A stretch of 64,000 nucleotides of DNA from Acidimicrobiaceae bacterium (GTDB lineage: Bacteria > Actinomycetota > Acidimicrobiia > Acidimicrobiales > Aldehydirespiratoraceae), in the NCBI GenBank assembly GCA_018699415.1, contig JABIQM010000005.1, positions 1-64,000 of the forward strand. The letters are read 5' to 3'. The notes under the pieces are model-generated. The model did no database searches, was not told where the DNA came from, and was given only the letters and a program-made list of their open reading frames with translations. Numbering within the stretch: position 1 is the stretch's first letter; the number at the start of each line of letters is the position of its first letter. Below, piece by piece: positions 25,887 through 33,567 of the stretch. The translations under genes and the position numbers were made by a program.

Positions 25887-26234
25887 ATGGCTGAAGACGA
25901 CCGGATCGAGCTGACCTACCGCCTCTGGAGCACCGGGGCAGACGAGTCGTTCGAAGAATACATCGATCACCTGCGCAGCCTCCTTCCCCGCCATCGTGGA
26001 CTGATGGAGCGTCGCGTGCGTCCCGTCGACGATGCGCTCACCGCACCGGACGCCCTGGTGGTCTTCAGCTTTCCTAATGTCCCATCAATCGACGGCTTCC
26101 TACGTGACCCGCTTCGTGCGGATGTGCAAGAGCTTGCAGGTCGAGCGATTTTGCGGTCGCTGATCACTGATGGGCGCCATCGCGCCGCCAACGACGCCGA
26201 TGCCGATGTTGTCTTGCTGCGAGAAACTGAATGA
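25887..26234 (+). CDS. Hypothetical protein, possible alpha/beta-barrel (DUF1330-like) fold
   Basis: The 115-residue protein has an alternating strand-helix pattern (IELTYRLWSTG, EEYIDHLRSLLPRHRG, DALVVFSFPNVPSIDGFLRD) like ferredoxin-fold dimeric alpha/beta-barrel proteins that measure or bind small ligands. This is a fold guess, not a family assignment. There are no obvious catalytic residues. It is translationally coupled to the SET-domain gene through an ATGA overlap, so the two are probably made together. Confidence 0.65.
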   Translation: MAEDDRIELTYRLWSTGADESFEEYIDHLRSLLPRHRGLMERRVRPVDDALTAPDALVVFSFPNVPSIDGFLRDPLRADVQELAGRAILRSLITDGRHRAANDADADVVLLRETE

Positions 26235-26587
26235 CCAACTCGACCGACGACTCCGCTATCGGTGTCGAATGCCGACCATCAGCTATCCATGGCAAGGGAG
26301 CCTTCGCAACCCATGCGTTTCTCGTCGGGGACCATGTGGGCGTCTATGTGGGCGAACCGACCAATGACGACGGGATGCACGTTCTCTGGATCGAGACTGA
26401 CGACGGCACATGGCGAGGCATCGATGGCACGGGCGTACTTCGCTGGCTCAACCACAGCAAGAATCCCAATGTGGAGTTCGATGGACCCGACCTTCTTGCG
26501 ATAGCGGCAATCAATCCGGGTGACGAGTTGACCTTCCACTATGGCGAAGAGTGGGAAAATCTGGGTGACAGCGACGAGGAGGAATAG
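26231..26587 (+). CDS. Minimal SET-domain protein
   Basis: SET domains transfer methyl groups from SAM to lysines. The 118-residue protein is almost only a SET core: HGKGAFATHAF (start of the fold), RWLNHSKNPNVEF (the pseudoknot NHS..PN motif), and GDELTFHYGEEW, with the active-site Tyr region. There are no pre-SET zinc clusters or DNA-binding parts. Such small SET proteins occur sporadically in bacteria; their targets are mostly unknown. The very acidic tail (GDSDEEE) is unusual. It is coupled to the upstream hypothetical gene and converges on thiD with only 1 bp between them. Confidence 0.8.
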   Translation: MTNSTDDSAIGVECRPSAIHGKGAFATHAFLVGDHVGVYVGEPTNDDGMHVLWIETDDGTWRGIDGTGVLRWLNHSKNPNVEFDGPDLLAIAAINPGDELTFHYGEEWENLGDSDEEE

Positions 26588-26588
26588 C

Positions 26589-27401
26589 TCACTCCGCGGC
26601 CGGCTGCCAATGAGCAACCGGCCCGGCAACGCCATCGGCGAGAGCCCAACCCTGGCCACGGACCAGCTGAGCATGAACGAATGCCTTAGCCCGCACGAAG
26701 GCATCGAGCGGTTCAACCCCCCGAGCGAGCAGTGCCGTGGTGGCAGCCGCAAACGTGCAACCGGAGCCACGAACATGAGGAGTGTCGAGATGGTCACCGA
26801 CAAGCCGGTGGACGGCACCAAAGCGATCTATCGCTATGTCAGTGGCATCCCTGGTCAGTGATCCGGCGGTCACGACCACCCATTCCGCGCCAAGTGACGC
26901 CAAATCGGCGGCGGCGGCCTCAACGGCCCTGACCGAATCAAGGGTCCGCCCCGTGAGCACCGATGCCTCTGCGATGTTGGGTGTCAGGACGCGGGCTCGG
27001 GGAATCAGTAGCGATCGGTAGGCAGCCTCCACCTCCGGTTGGGCGAACTGGACGCCGCGACCGTCGACCAGAACGGGATCAACCACAGGTGCCGGAAGTT
27101 GTCCGTCATCGATCAACTCGGCAATCAGTGCTACTGATTCCGCTTCAAGGACCATCCCAGTCTTCGCACCCGCAATCGTAAACTCACTGGCCACCGCGGC
27201 GATCTGAGCAGCAACAAACGACGTCTCCATCGGAAGCGCTCGACTCATCGTCGTGAGCGTTTGGGCTGTGACCGCAGTTACCGCCACAGTGCCGTGCACG
27301 TTGAGCGCGGCGAAGGTCGTGAGGTCGGCCGCAAGCCCCGCGCCGCCAAGGGGATCATGGGCAGCGAGAGCGAGAACGACAGTTGGTGCAGAGAGAGCCA
27401 C
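26589..27401 (-). CDS. thiD: Hydroxymethylpyrimidine/phosphomethylpyrimidine kinase ThiD
   Basis: ThiD phosphorylates HMP and HMP-P in thiamine biosynthesis. The 270-residue ribokinase-fold protein has the N-terminal GGAGLAADL, the AKTGMV segment, VDPVLVDGRG, LTPNIAEASVLTG, and the anion-hole motif RGSGCTFAAA, in the canonical order. The first motif reads HDPLGGAG where most ThiD have SDPSGGAG, so the first substrate-site residues differ. The start is GTG at 27401. No other thiamine gene is adjacent; it is divergent from the AlgH/YqgE gene across 33 bp. Confidence 0.88.
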   Translation of the reverse strand: MALSAPTVVLALAAHDPLGGAGLAADLTTFAALNVHGTVAVTAVTAQTLTTMSRALPMETSFVAAQIAAVASEFTIAGAKTGMVLEAESVALIAELIDDGQLPAPVVDPVLVDGRGVQFAQPEVEAAYRSLLIPRARVLTPNIAEASVLTGRTLDSVRAVEAAAADLASLGAEWVVVTAGSLTRDATDIAIDRFGAVHRLVGDHLDTPHVRGSGCTFAAATTALLARGVEPLDAFVRAKAFVHAQLVRGQGWALADGVAGPVAHWQPAAE

Positions 27402-27434
27402 GGATCAGATCGTGCCACACGCGATGATGTACAC

Positions 27435-27980
27435 ATGTCCACCAAGGGCCGCCATCTTCTCGCCTCGCCTGCACTCACCGATCCCAACTTCGACCGCGCA
27501 GTCGTGTTCATGCTCGAACATGGGGGCGAAGGCGCTCTCGGCGTTGTCGTCAACCGTCCGAGCGAACTGCCCGTCGCAGGCACTATCGATGACTGGAAAG
27601 ACCTTGCTCCAGAGCCGCCCGTGATATTCGTCGGCGGGCCGGTCTCCGCATCATCAGTGATCGCCATCGCCACCATGCCTGCAGACGAAACCAGCCACCA
27701 CTGGAATGCTGTCGCTCTCGGACTGGGCACGGTCGACCTCGACAGCGACCCGAGCGAGGTTCCGGGCATCGAAAAAGTTCGCATGTTCGCGGGATACGCC
27801 TCGTGGGCTCCCGGCCAACTAGACGCCGAACTGCTCGACGATGCCTGGATCGTGGTCGACGCAGAAGCCGAGGACATCCATGCCACCGATCCCGACGAGT
27901 TGTGGTGGCGCGTCGTCGGCCGACAACAGGGTCCTCTCAACCGCCTTCGCTTCTACCCCCGCGATCCCTCCGACAACTAG
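27435..27980 (+). CDS. YqgE/AlgH family protein (DUF179)
   Basis: The 181-residue protein matches the YqgE/AlgH family throughout: GRHLLASPALTDPNFDRAVV at the start, GALGVVVNRPSE, FVGGPVSASSV, and VRMFAGYASWAPGQLDAEL. Members are cytoplasmic and often called transcriptional regulators because of AlgH, but no DNA-binding motif is known; their function is unsettled. The ATG at 27435 begins at the conserved region. A longer frame from 27261 runs antisense through thiD and is not credible. Confidence 0.9.
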   Translation: MSTKGRHLLASPALTDPNFDRAVVFMLEHGGEGALGVVVNRPSELPVAGTIDDWKDLAPEPPVIFVGGPVSASSVIAIATMPADETSHHWNAVALGLGTVDLDSDPSEVPGIEKVRMFAGYASWAPGQLDAELLDDAWIVVDAEAEDIHATDPDELWWRVVGRQQGPLNRLRFYPRDPSDN

Positions 27981-28068
27981 CGGAGAAGACGCTCTGCGGT
28001 TGTGTGCATGACGTGATCACGCAAGGCGTCAAGGTCGTCGACAAAATGCTCAGACCCACGCTCGATAG

Positions 28069-29205
28069 CTACTCGGCAAACTCCCAGCGAGTCTCCATCT
28101 CTTCGAAGATGAGGACTGCTACCTCGCTCGATCCTGAACGGGTGAGGTGAATCCCATCGTCGACGCGAGCATCAATGGTGTCGCCATCGTTGGTGGTGAT
28201 GTATTTGGTGTAGCCGCCGGCACCGCCAAAAAGGTCCCAGATGTCGATTGATGTGACATGCGCACGGGTGGCCACCACCGAAGCGGCCAAGTCGTTGATC
28301 ATCGTGACACTCTCGAGGAGATCAATATCTCGCATCGGCGGCTGTGTAACCCAAAACACGTGACGATCCCCACCGACGACAAGATCGAACATGAGTCCTA
28401 ATCGAGCCATCCACTCGGCCTGCCACTCGGGTGTTCCTTGGACAAAGCGGGAGCCGTCGGCGGCGGCCATATCTTGGTAGTCGTTGGCGCCGATGAAGAG
28501 CACGACGGCCTCGGGCGAGCGGTCGTCCATGACGGCGGCGAGTTCGGCGGGCCAGTTGAAGTAGTCGGGCCGGGCCAGACTCGTAGAGATACGGTCCGCA
28601 ACCTCCACATCGAGTGCCCAACCAAGGCGCTCGGTGGTCAGCGCATGACCGAGATACTCGGCCTGACTATCACCGGCGACATAGACCGTGAGCGGTTCAG
28701 ACGCGGTGACAGGTCGCAGCGACGGCACGGTCGACGACGTCGACGTCGACGACGACGGCACGGTCGACGAGGACGACGAATCTGGCGTGACCGTGGTCGT
28801 CGGCAAAGTCGTGGTCGGCGGCAGAGTTGTTGTACTCACGACTAGGGCGGACAGGTCATCAATCCGCTCCCCCGCGTCATCACCAGCGCCGCGAATGTCG
28901 AGAATCAGGTCATAGGGTCGGTTAAGCGACAGAAAGTTTGCCACCTGGTCGAGCCGTTCAGCCATGACCACTTGCCGATCTCTGGCTTCACCTAGTTCCT
29001 GTCGTTCGGCGATCTCAACAATCTTCCCTGAGGTCAGCAGAGCTGCGAGTAGGAGACACGACAGGGTGGCGATAACCGATCTACGGACACCGATAGTGCG
29101 CTCCCCTAGGTCGGAGTCACGAGCAGCGCGGAACTGCTCATCAGTCCAAGTCTCGCCCCGGTTCCGGGGTTTCGTCGCTCGTTCGAGCGGGTCGGAATAG
29201 TCCAT
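28069..29205 (-). CDS. Membrane-anchored SGNH-type hydrolase (DUF459-like)
   Basis: The 378-residue protein has a charged cytoplasmic N-terminus, one membrane helix (about 42-60), a coiled region, and a Ser/Thr/Pro-rich linker (about 125-165). An extracellular SGNH hydrolase domain follows: block I VAGDSQAEYLG with the nucleophile Ser, block III GANDYQ, and block V DGIHLT with the catalytic Asp and His. Together with the MBOAT gene 3 bp upstream it forms the classic pair that moves acyl (often acetyl) groups onto exported polysaccharides. The acceptor polymer is not known. Confidence 0.85.
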   Translation of the reverse strand: MDYSDPLERATKPRNRGETWTDEQFRAARDSDLGERTIGVRRSVIATLSCLLLAALLTSGKIVEIAERQELGEARDRQVVMAERLDQVANFLSLNRPYDLILDIRGAGDDAGERIDDLSALVVSTTTLPPTTTLPTTTVTPDSSSSSTVPSSSTSTSSTVPSLRPVTASEPLTVYVAGDSQAEYLGHALTTERLGWALDVEVADRISTSLARPDYFNWPAELAAVMDDRSPEAVVLFIGANDYQDMAAADGSRFVQGTPEWQAEWMARLGLMFDLVVGGDRHVFWVTQPPMRDIDLLESVTMINDLAASVVATRAHVTSIDIWDLFGGAGGYTKYITTNDGDTIDARVDDGIHLTRSGSSEVAVLIFEEMETRWEFAE

Positions 29206-29208
29206 GAG

Positions 29209-30732
29209 TCAGAACTGGAAGTAGATGAATTCGCTGATGCCTTCGGGCCCGAGGGCGACGACAAGCATGATCCAGACGGCGAAGCCGATCGACACCGCCA
29301 CTGGTGGCAGGGTCGAGAACATGGCCGACAGTTGGCGCCCCAGCATCGGCGGCAAGTACTGCGCGGTAATCGCCCCGATGAGTACGAGCGCTACCAGGGG
29401 ATTGAGTAGCTCTGGCATGACTGTCCAGCCGGTCAACAGACCAGTAAACGTGTCGCCGGCTCCCGACAGTCCGCCGCCTTCGGTCGTGCCTGCGTAAAAT
29501 ATCACCCAGCCCGCGCAAACAAAGTGGAATGTGATCAAGCGGCCGACCCACAGACGCCTGGTTTCAACCGGGCCGAACGGCACAGGGCTGGTTGGGTCTT
29601 CGCGCCAGGCGTCAACTTCAACCCCGCTATGAAGTCGGGCGAGCTCACGAATTCGGACGTCAGCCGCATCAAACTCGATCTCGGAGTCGCCACGAAACTC
29701 AGAAATCAGTCGTTCCACTGCAAGGGCGCCACCATGCAGCAAGCCCCACACGATGAAGGTCCATGCCGCGCCGTGCCAGAGACCGCCGAGGCCCATGGTG
29801 ATCATCAGGTTGCGATAGGTCTTCCCTCGTCCGCCGCGGTTGCCACCAAGAGGGACGTAGACATAGTCACGTAGCCAGCGAGACAGCGTGATGTGCCAAC
29901 GGCGCCAAAAATCTTGTACGGATACCGCGGCATATGGACGATCAAAGTTCTGCGGGAACCGGAATCCCAGGAGCAGTGCGATGCCGATCGCCATGTCGGT
30001 GTACCCAGAGAAGTCAGCGTAGATCTGGATGGCGTAGCCGTAGATGCCGGTAAGAATATCGAGCGCCCCGTACTCCCCCGGCGTGCCGAATGCGTCATCG
30101 ACCACCGCTCGGCCCAAGAAGTCGGCTATCACGACCTTTTTGAAGAGACCCCGGCCGATCAGGATCACGGCGCGCCCAGTCTCCAAGGAATCGGGAACCC
30201 GGGTGGCTCGGAGTTCTGGCAGGAACTCTGTGGCCCGTACGATCGGTCCGGCTACGAGCTGAGGGAAGAACGAAAGATACACGGCGAAGTCAAGTAGCGG
30301 AGCCGGTAAGCAATCCCGGCGATGGACATCAACCACATAGCTGATGGCCTGGAACGTGAAGAAAGAGATCCCGACGGGGAGGATCACATTGAGAGCAGGG
30401 CTCGAAAGGCTAAATGCCGAGTCGAGGCTGTTGAGAAAGAATCCGTAGTATTTGAAGAAGCCGAGCACGACAAGATCAAAAAGCACCGCAGTCACCAGCG
30501 CGGCTTTACGAGCACGCTCGTTGACTGAGCGATGGATGGCCATGGCGGCCAACTCGTTCACAACCGTCATGGCGCCAAGTAAAAGCAGGAAACGCGGGTC
30601 CCAGTAGCCGTAGAACAGGCCAGAGGCAGCCAGAACGAAGAGCTTCCATACGGTCGCGTGTCGCCGGAGCACCCAGCTCACCGGGAGCACCACGGCGAAG
30701 AACGCCGCAAAGGTGAACGTAGGGAAGAGCAT
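29209..30732 (-). CDS. MBOAT family membrane O-acyltransferase (AlgI-like)
   Basis: MBOAT proteins pass acyl groups across the membrane to cell-surface polymers. The 507-residue sequence has about ten hydrophobic segments and the two signature regions: QDFWRRWHITLSRWLRDY and LGGLWHGAAW, the latter with the invariant His. FFTFQAISYVVDVHR and FFPQLVAGPI are also AlgI-like. The length is normal for the AlgI/PatA branch. The SGNH gene starts 3 bp after its stop, so the pair is one operon. The target is unknown; no polysaccharide synthase is next to it. Confidence 0.9.
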   Translation of the reverse strand: MLFPTFTFAAFFAVVLPVSWVLRRHATVWKLFVLAASGLFYGYWDPRFLLLLGAMTVVNELAAMAIHRSVNERARKAALVTAVLFDLVVLGFFKYYGFFLNSLDSAFSLSSPALNVILPVGISFFTFQAISYVVDVHRRDCLPAPLLDFAVYLSFFPQLVAGPIVRATEFLPELRATRVPDSLETGRAVILIGRGLFKKVVIADFLGRAVVDDAFGTPGEYGALDILTGIYGYAIQIYADFSGYTDMAIGIALLLGFRFPQNFDRPYAAVSVQDFWRRWHITLSRWLRDYVYVPLGGNRGGRGKTYRNLMITMGLGGLWHGAAWTFIVWGLLHGGALAVERLISEFRGDSEIEFDAADVRIRELARLHSGVEVDAWREDPTSPVPFGPVETRRLWVGRLITFHFVCAGWVIFYAGTTEGGGLSGAGDTFTGLLTGWTVMPELLNPLVALVLIGAITAQYLPPMLGRQLSAMFSTLPPVAVSIGFAVWIMLVVALGPEGISEFIYFQF

Positions 30733-30741
30733 CTAGCTTCC

Positions 30742-31509
30742 CTAGGTTGCCGCTTGCCCGTGGCGACCGGCACCGCCGGCAAACCGGGTGGCCCCGTCTC
30801 GAGTCTCGCCTGACGCAACAACGTCGAGTCCGAGTTTGGTCTCGTGCACTAGGGCGACAGGCATGTCAAGACTCCACTGCGCCTTGGACGAACGCAGATC
30901 TGAGCGCATGCAGTTTTGCGGTAGAGCGGCAAGCTGATCGGCGAGCACGAGCGCGTCGTCAAGGGCCGCTCCGGGGGCGGCAATTCGATTAACCAGACCG
31001 ATCGCCAGCGCTTCGTCGGCCTCCACCGCACGACCCGTGAGAATCATGTCAGAGGCCCGGGATGCTCCGATGAGCCGCGGCAATCGGATGGTGCCGCCGT
31101 CGACGAGTGGTACACCCCAGCGCCGACAGTAAACCCCCAGCACAGCATCACGGGCAGCAACGCGAAGGTCACACCAGATAGCAAGCTCAAGCCCACCAGC
31201 GACAGCGTGACCTTCGATAGCTGCGATTACGGGCTTGCTCAGGTCGAGTCGTGTCGGCCCCATGGGTCCCGCTCCATCACGCGCTATCCGGTTGCCTCGA
31301 CCGGTGGAGATAGCCTTGAGGTCCGCTCCTGCGCAGAAGGCACCATCGCTCCCGGTAAGAACTGCGACACGAAGCCCGGCATCGGCTTCAAAATTCTCAA
31401 ACGCTTCCAGCAGAGCGGTGGCAGTCGGGCCATCCACAGCATTGCGGCACTCCGGACGATCGATCGTGACGATCCGAACCGGGCCGCGGTCTTCGGTGAG
31501 CACACTCAT
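30742..31509 (-). CDS. Crotonase-family protein lacking the second hydratase glutamate
   Basis: The 255-residue protein has the crotonase oxyanion segments FCAGADLKA and AVAGGLELAIWCDLR. Glu108 is present, but the position 20 residues later, Glu in hydratases, lies in GVYCRRWGVPLVDGG, so a simple hydratase reaction is unlikely. It may be an isomerase, a hydrolase or a structural relative. The same CRRWGVPL pattern is frequent among actinobacterial EchA paralogues. The ATG at 31509 follows TACGAT (31515-31520) by 5 nt; an upstream TTG would lie inside that hexamer. It is followed by the MBOAT-SGNH pair. Confidence 0.82.
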   Translation of the reverse strand: MSVLTEDRGPVRIVTIDRPECRNAVDGPTATALLEAFENFEADAGLRVAVLTGSDGAFCAGADLKAISTGRGNRIARDGAGPMGPTRLDLSKPVIAAIEGHAVAGGLELAIWCDLRVAARDAVLGVYCRRWGVPLVDGGTIRLPRLIGASRASDMILTGRAVEADEALAIGLVNRIAAPGAALDDALVLADQLAALPQNCMRSDLRSSKAQWSLDMPVALVHETKLGLDVVASGETRDGATRFAGGAGRHGQAAT

Positions 31510-31520
31510 GCTCAATCGTA
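31510..31520 (-). promoter_or_regulatory. Probable -10 element of the crotonase gene
   Basis: On the minus strand TACGAT (31515-31520) stands 5 nt before the ATG at 31509. The rest of the gap up to 31712 shows only a half palindrome (CGTGTCGGGGACAG, 31536-31549). Confidence 0.4.
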
Positions 31521-31712
31521 CCGCCGAAACGAAGTCGTGTCGGGGACAGATTCGAGCCTGGTTTAGTGGGATCCGTTGAGGGTGGCGGAGGCCCGACCGG
31601 TGACGATTTCGGTTTGTGTGGATCAGAACGGTGGCCCCTCGAGTACGAGCGATCTGGAAGTTGTCTCCGGCCGACGGCTAGCGGCTCGCGTCCGGCGCTT
31701 CGTTGAGTTCGA

Positions 31713-32612
31713 TCATTCCCATCCTGCGGGGGCATTGGCCCCTTCACTCTCTTGCCACCAGTGGAGTGCCCCAGCCAGGAGCTCCTCTCGGAGTTCACTG
31801 AATCGGCACGCCGCCCTCGTGCCAGGCCAGTCGTCGGCCAACAACTGAACCGGAATTTCAGGGTCGAGGAACGGAAATCGTCGCCAACGGTGGACCAATA
31901 ACGCCAAATCAGCGGCCGCGTTGGTCGATTGCTCGGTCGTCAGGTTGAGGAAGTCTGAGTAGTGCTGCCGTAAGCCCGGGAGATTCCACGCCACGCTCGC
32001 CACCTCGGGTCCAGATCCCAACGAGCCAACCTCTGCTCGAAACGTCGTGGCCTCCACCCGCAGGTTAGTGAGGAGGTCGACGGCAACCGATTCTTGGTCG
32101 AGCCACGGTGACACCCACACGCCTTGGCCGATGGAGCCGAATCCTGCCCAACCAAGGCCTTGGCCCATGCGATAGCGAGAACTTCGATCACGCTCAGGCA
32201 CAGACGCCAACAGAACAACCCATCGGCCGTCCCACGCGCGGGGTTCTTGACCAAACGTATAGATCCGTGCCGCTCCGGCGGTGAGCAGCGCGATCGAAAT
32301 GCCAGTCAGACTCCAACGCGTCTGGCGACCAATCCGTTGCCGTTCGAGCCAGCCCCGTTCTTCCAGTCGGGAAAGCGCCTGACGCGTCGATTTGTCACGA
32401 ACGCCGAGCCGCTCCATAAGCGCTACAAGCGTCTGTGTCCACGCACTTCCCCCCTGAGGAAGGACATACTCTCCGAGCACCGTGATGAGCAATGCACGAC
32501 TTGTATCGACACCGGCGCTGCCATCACGCCGTGCCCCCAGACCTGGGGTAAGTCCGTGCGAACTAGCATGTTCTACAGAGCTCTGACGTGTGTCGATACG
32601 AACATCGTACAT
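31713..32612 (-). CDS. PaaX-like transcriptional regulator
   Basis: PaaX-type repressors sense aryl-CoA compounds and control aromatic-acid catabolism. The 299-residue protein has a winged-helix N-terminus (LLITVLGEYVLPQGGSAWTQ, then STRQALSRLEERGWLERQ as the recognition region), followed by the PaaX central and C-terminal domains (DGRWVVLLASVPE, WVSPWLD). It is divergent from the hydrolase-boxC-boxB-ligase genes, the expected place for their regulator; benzoyl-CoA as effector is inference. The ATG at 32612 is the only standard start before the HTH, and a palindrome covers its first five codons. Confidence 0.82.
   Translation of the reverse strand: MYDVRIDTRQSSVEHASSHGLTPGLGARRDGSAGVDTSRALLITVLGEYVLPQGGSAWTQTLVALMERLGVRDKSTRQALSRLEERGWLERQRIGRQTRWSLTGISIALLTAGAARIYTFGQEPRAWDGRWVVLLASVPERDRSSRYRMGQGLGWAGFGSIGQGVWVSPWLDQESVAVDLLTNLRVEATTFRAEVGSLGSGPEVASVAWNLPGLRQHYSDFLNLTTEQSTNAAADLALLVHRWRRFPFLDPEIPVQLLADDWPGTRAACRFSELREELLAGALHWWQESEGANAPAGWE
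32597..32609. promoter_or_regulatory. Candidate operator between paaX-like and box genes
   Basis: TACGA-ACA-TCGTA is a perfect 5-bp-arm palindrome just inside the start of the regulator gene and about 30 bp before the divergent hydrolase start. This is a plausible binding site for the PaaX-like protein itself. Confidence 0.4.
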
Positions 32613-32638
32613 GTTGGGAGGAACGCGGAAGGGGCCCA

Positions 32639-33454
32639 ATGAGTGGAGCACGGGTGCAGGTGGTCGAGGTCGACGGAGGTCGTCTAAGCACCGCCACATG
32701 GGGTCAGGGGCCTCCAGAAATCATCATGTTGCATGATGGGTTGGGGTCGATCACCCAATGGCGCGACGTGCCTGCAAATCTCGCTGCGGCAAGCGGGCGT
32801 ACGGTTATGGCCTATGACAGGGCCGGGCACGGTGGGTCCTTGCCACTACCGCAGGGATGGTGGCCGCCTGACTGGCTCCATCAAGAGGCTCAAGTCCTCG
32901 ATTCCCTGATCACCGCCACTGAGGCCACGCTGCCAGCGCTTGTCGGTCACTCTGATGGTGGCTCGATCGCGGCCATACATGCCACAGAACAAACCGACCA
33001 CGGACCCATCGTCCTTCTTGCCGCGCACAGTTGGCTCGAGTCGGCGGCAGTCGCCGAAATCATCAGCATGCGGTCACGCGCCGATGAGGTGGTCTCTCGA
33101 CTTGGTCGCTTTCATTCGAATCCCGCTGCAGTGTTCGAAGCATGGTCCGGGGTTTGGACCAGCAAAGAGTTCGCTCTGTGGGACATCCGGCCGATACTTC
33201 ACACCGTGTCCTGCCCAACCATCGTGCTCCAGGGCACTGCCGATGAGTTCGCCACTCCCAGTCAGGCCACGCATACCGCCGCTGCGATCGGCGACAACGC
33301 CGAATGCCGACTGCTCGACGGTCTGCGGCACCTACTCCACCACGATGCCCCAGAGCTCGTCGTCAAAACGATCGTCGATTTCCTCGAGGCAAGTCAATGG
33401 TCTCCACGCCGCTCATCGACGACCACCACTTCTCCCTATGGAACAGAAACCTGA
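32639..33454 (+). CDS. Alpha/beta hydrolase of the box gene cluster
   Basis: The 271-residue hydrolase has the nucleophile elbow VGHSDGGS, an oxyanion HDG region near residue 35, the acid in QGTADEFA, and the catalytic His in LRHLLHH. Homologues in box clusters act as thioesterases or enol-lactonases in benzoate degradation; which of these applies here is not readable. The ATG at 32639 follows a GGAAGGGG ribosome site. The C-terminal 20 residues (Ser/Thr-rich) look non-conserved. It is divergent from the PaaX-like regulator and probably under its control. Confidence 0.8.
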   Translation: MSGARVQVVEVDGGRLSTATWGQGPPEIIMLHDGLGSITQWRDVPANLAAASGRTVMAYDRAGHGGSLPLPQGWWPPDWLHQEAQVLDSLITATEATLPALVGHSDGGSIAAIHATEQTDHGPIVLLAAHSWLESAAVAEIISMRSRADEVVSRLGRFHSNPAAVFEAWSGVWTSKEFALWDIRPILHTVSCPTIVLQGTADEFATPSQATHTAAAIGDNAECRLLDGLRHLLHHDAPELVVKTIVDFLEASQWSPRRSSTTTTSPYGTET

Positions 33455-33476
33455 ACACACTGGTAGGCGATAGCGG

Positions 33477-33513
33477 CAACGCACGTCTGGGGACAGTCCC
33501 CGGACGTGCGTTG
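33477..33513. repeat. 37-bp REP-like palindrome (GGGGACAGTCCCC core)
   Basis: The arms are 18 nt with a single mismatch around a one-base centre (33495): CAACGCACGTC outside, GGGGAC-A-GTCCCC at the core. It lies in the gap between the hydrolase stop (33454) and boxC. It resembles the REP-type palindromes spread by TnpA-REP transposases. It might also act as a transcription attenuator, although no U-tract follows. Confidence 0.65.
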
Positions 33514-33555
33514 CCCGCACGTTCCACAACTCCTTGCCGTACTGCGAGGAATGTG

Positions 33556-33567
33556 TAGAGTGCCGAG
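33556..33567 (+). promoter_or_regulatory. Probable -10 element of boxC
   Basis: TAGAGT at 33556-33561 lies 6 nt before the boxC ATG, downstream of the palindrome at 33477-33513. boxC may thus be transcribed separately from the hydrolase. Confidence 0.45.

Noticed and set aside
28700-28860. Repetitive GACGAC/GTCGTC stretch as a repeat element
   Set aside because: It encodes the Ser/Thr/Pro linker of the SGNH hydrolase and shows no repeat structure beyond codon bias.
31397-31848. Frames on both strands in the gap between the crotonase and PaaX-like genes
   Set aside because: No domain-like sequence or start signal was seen; they overlap well-supported genes at both ends.
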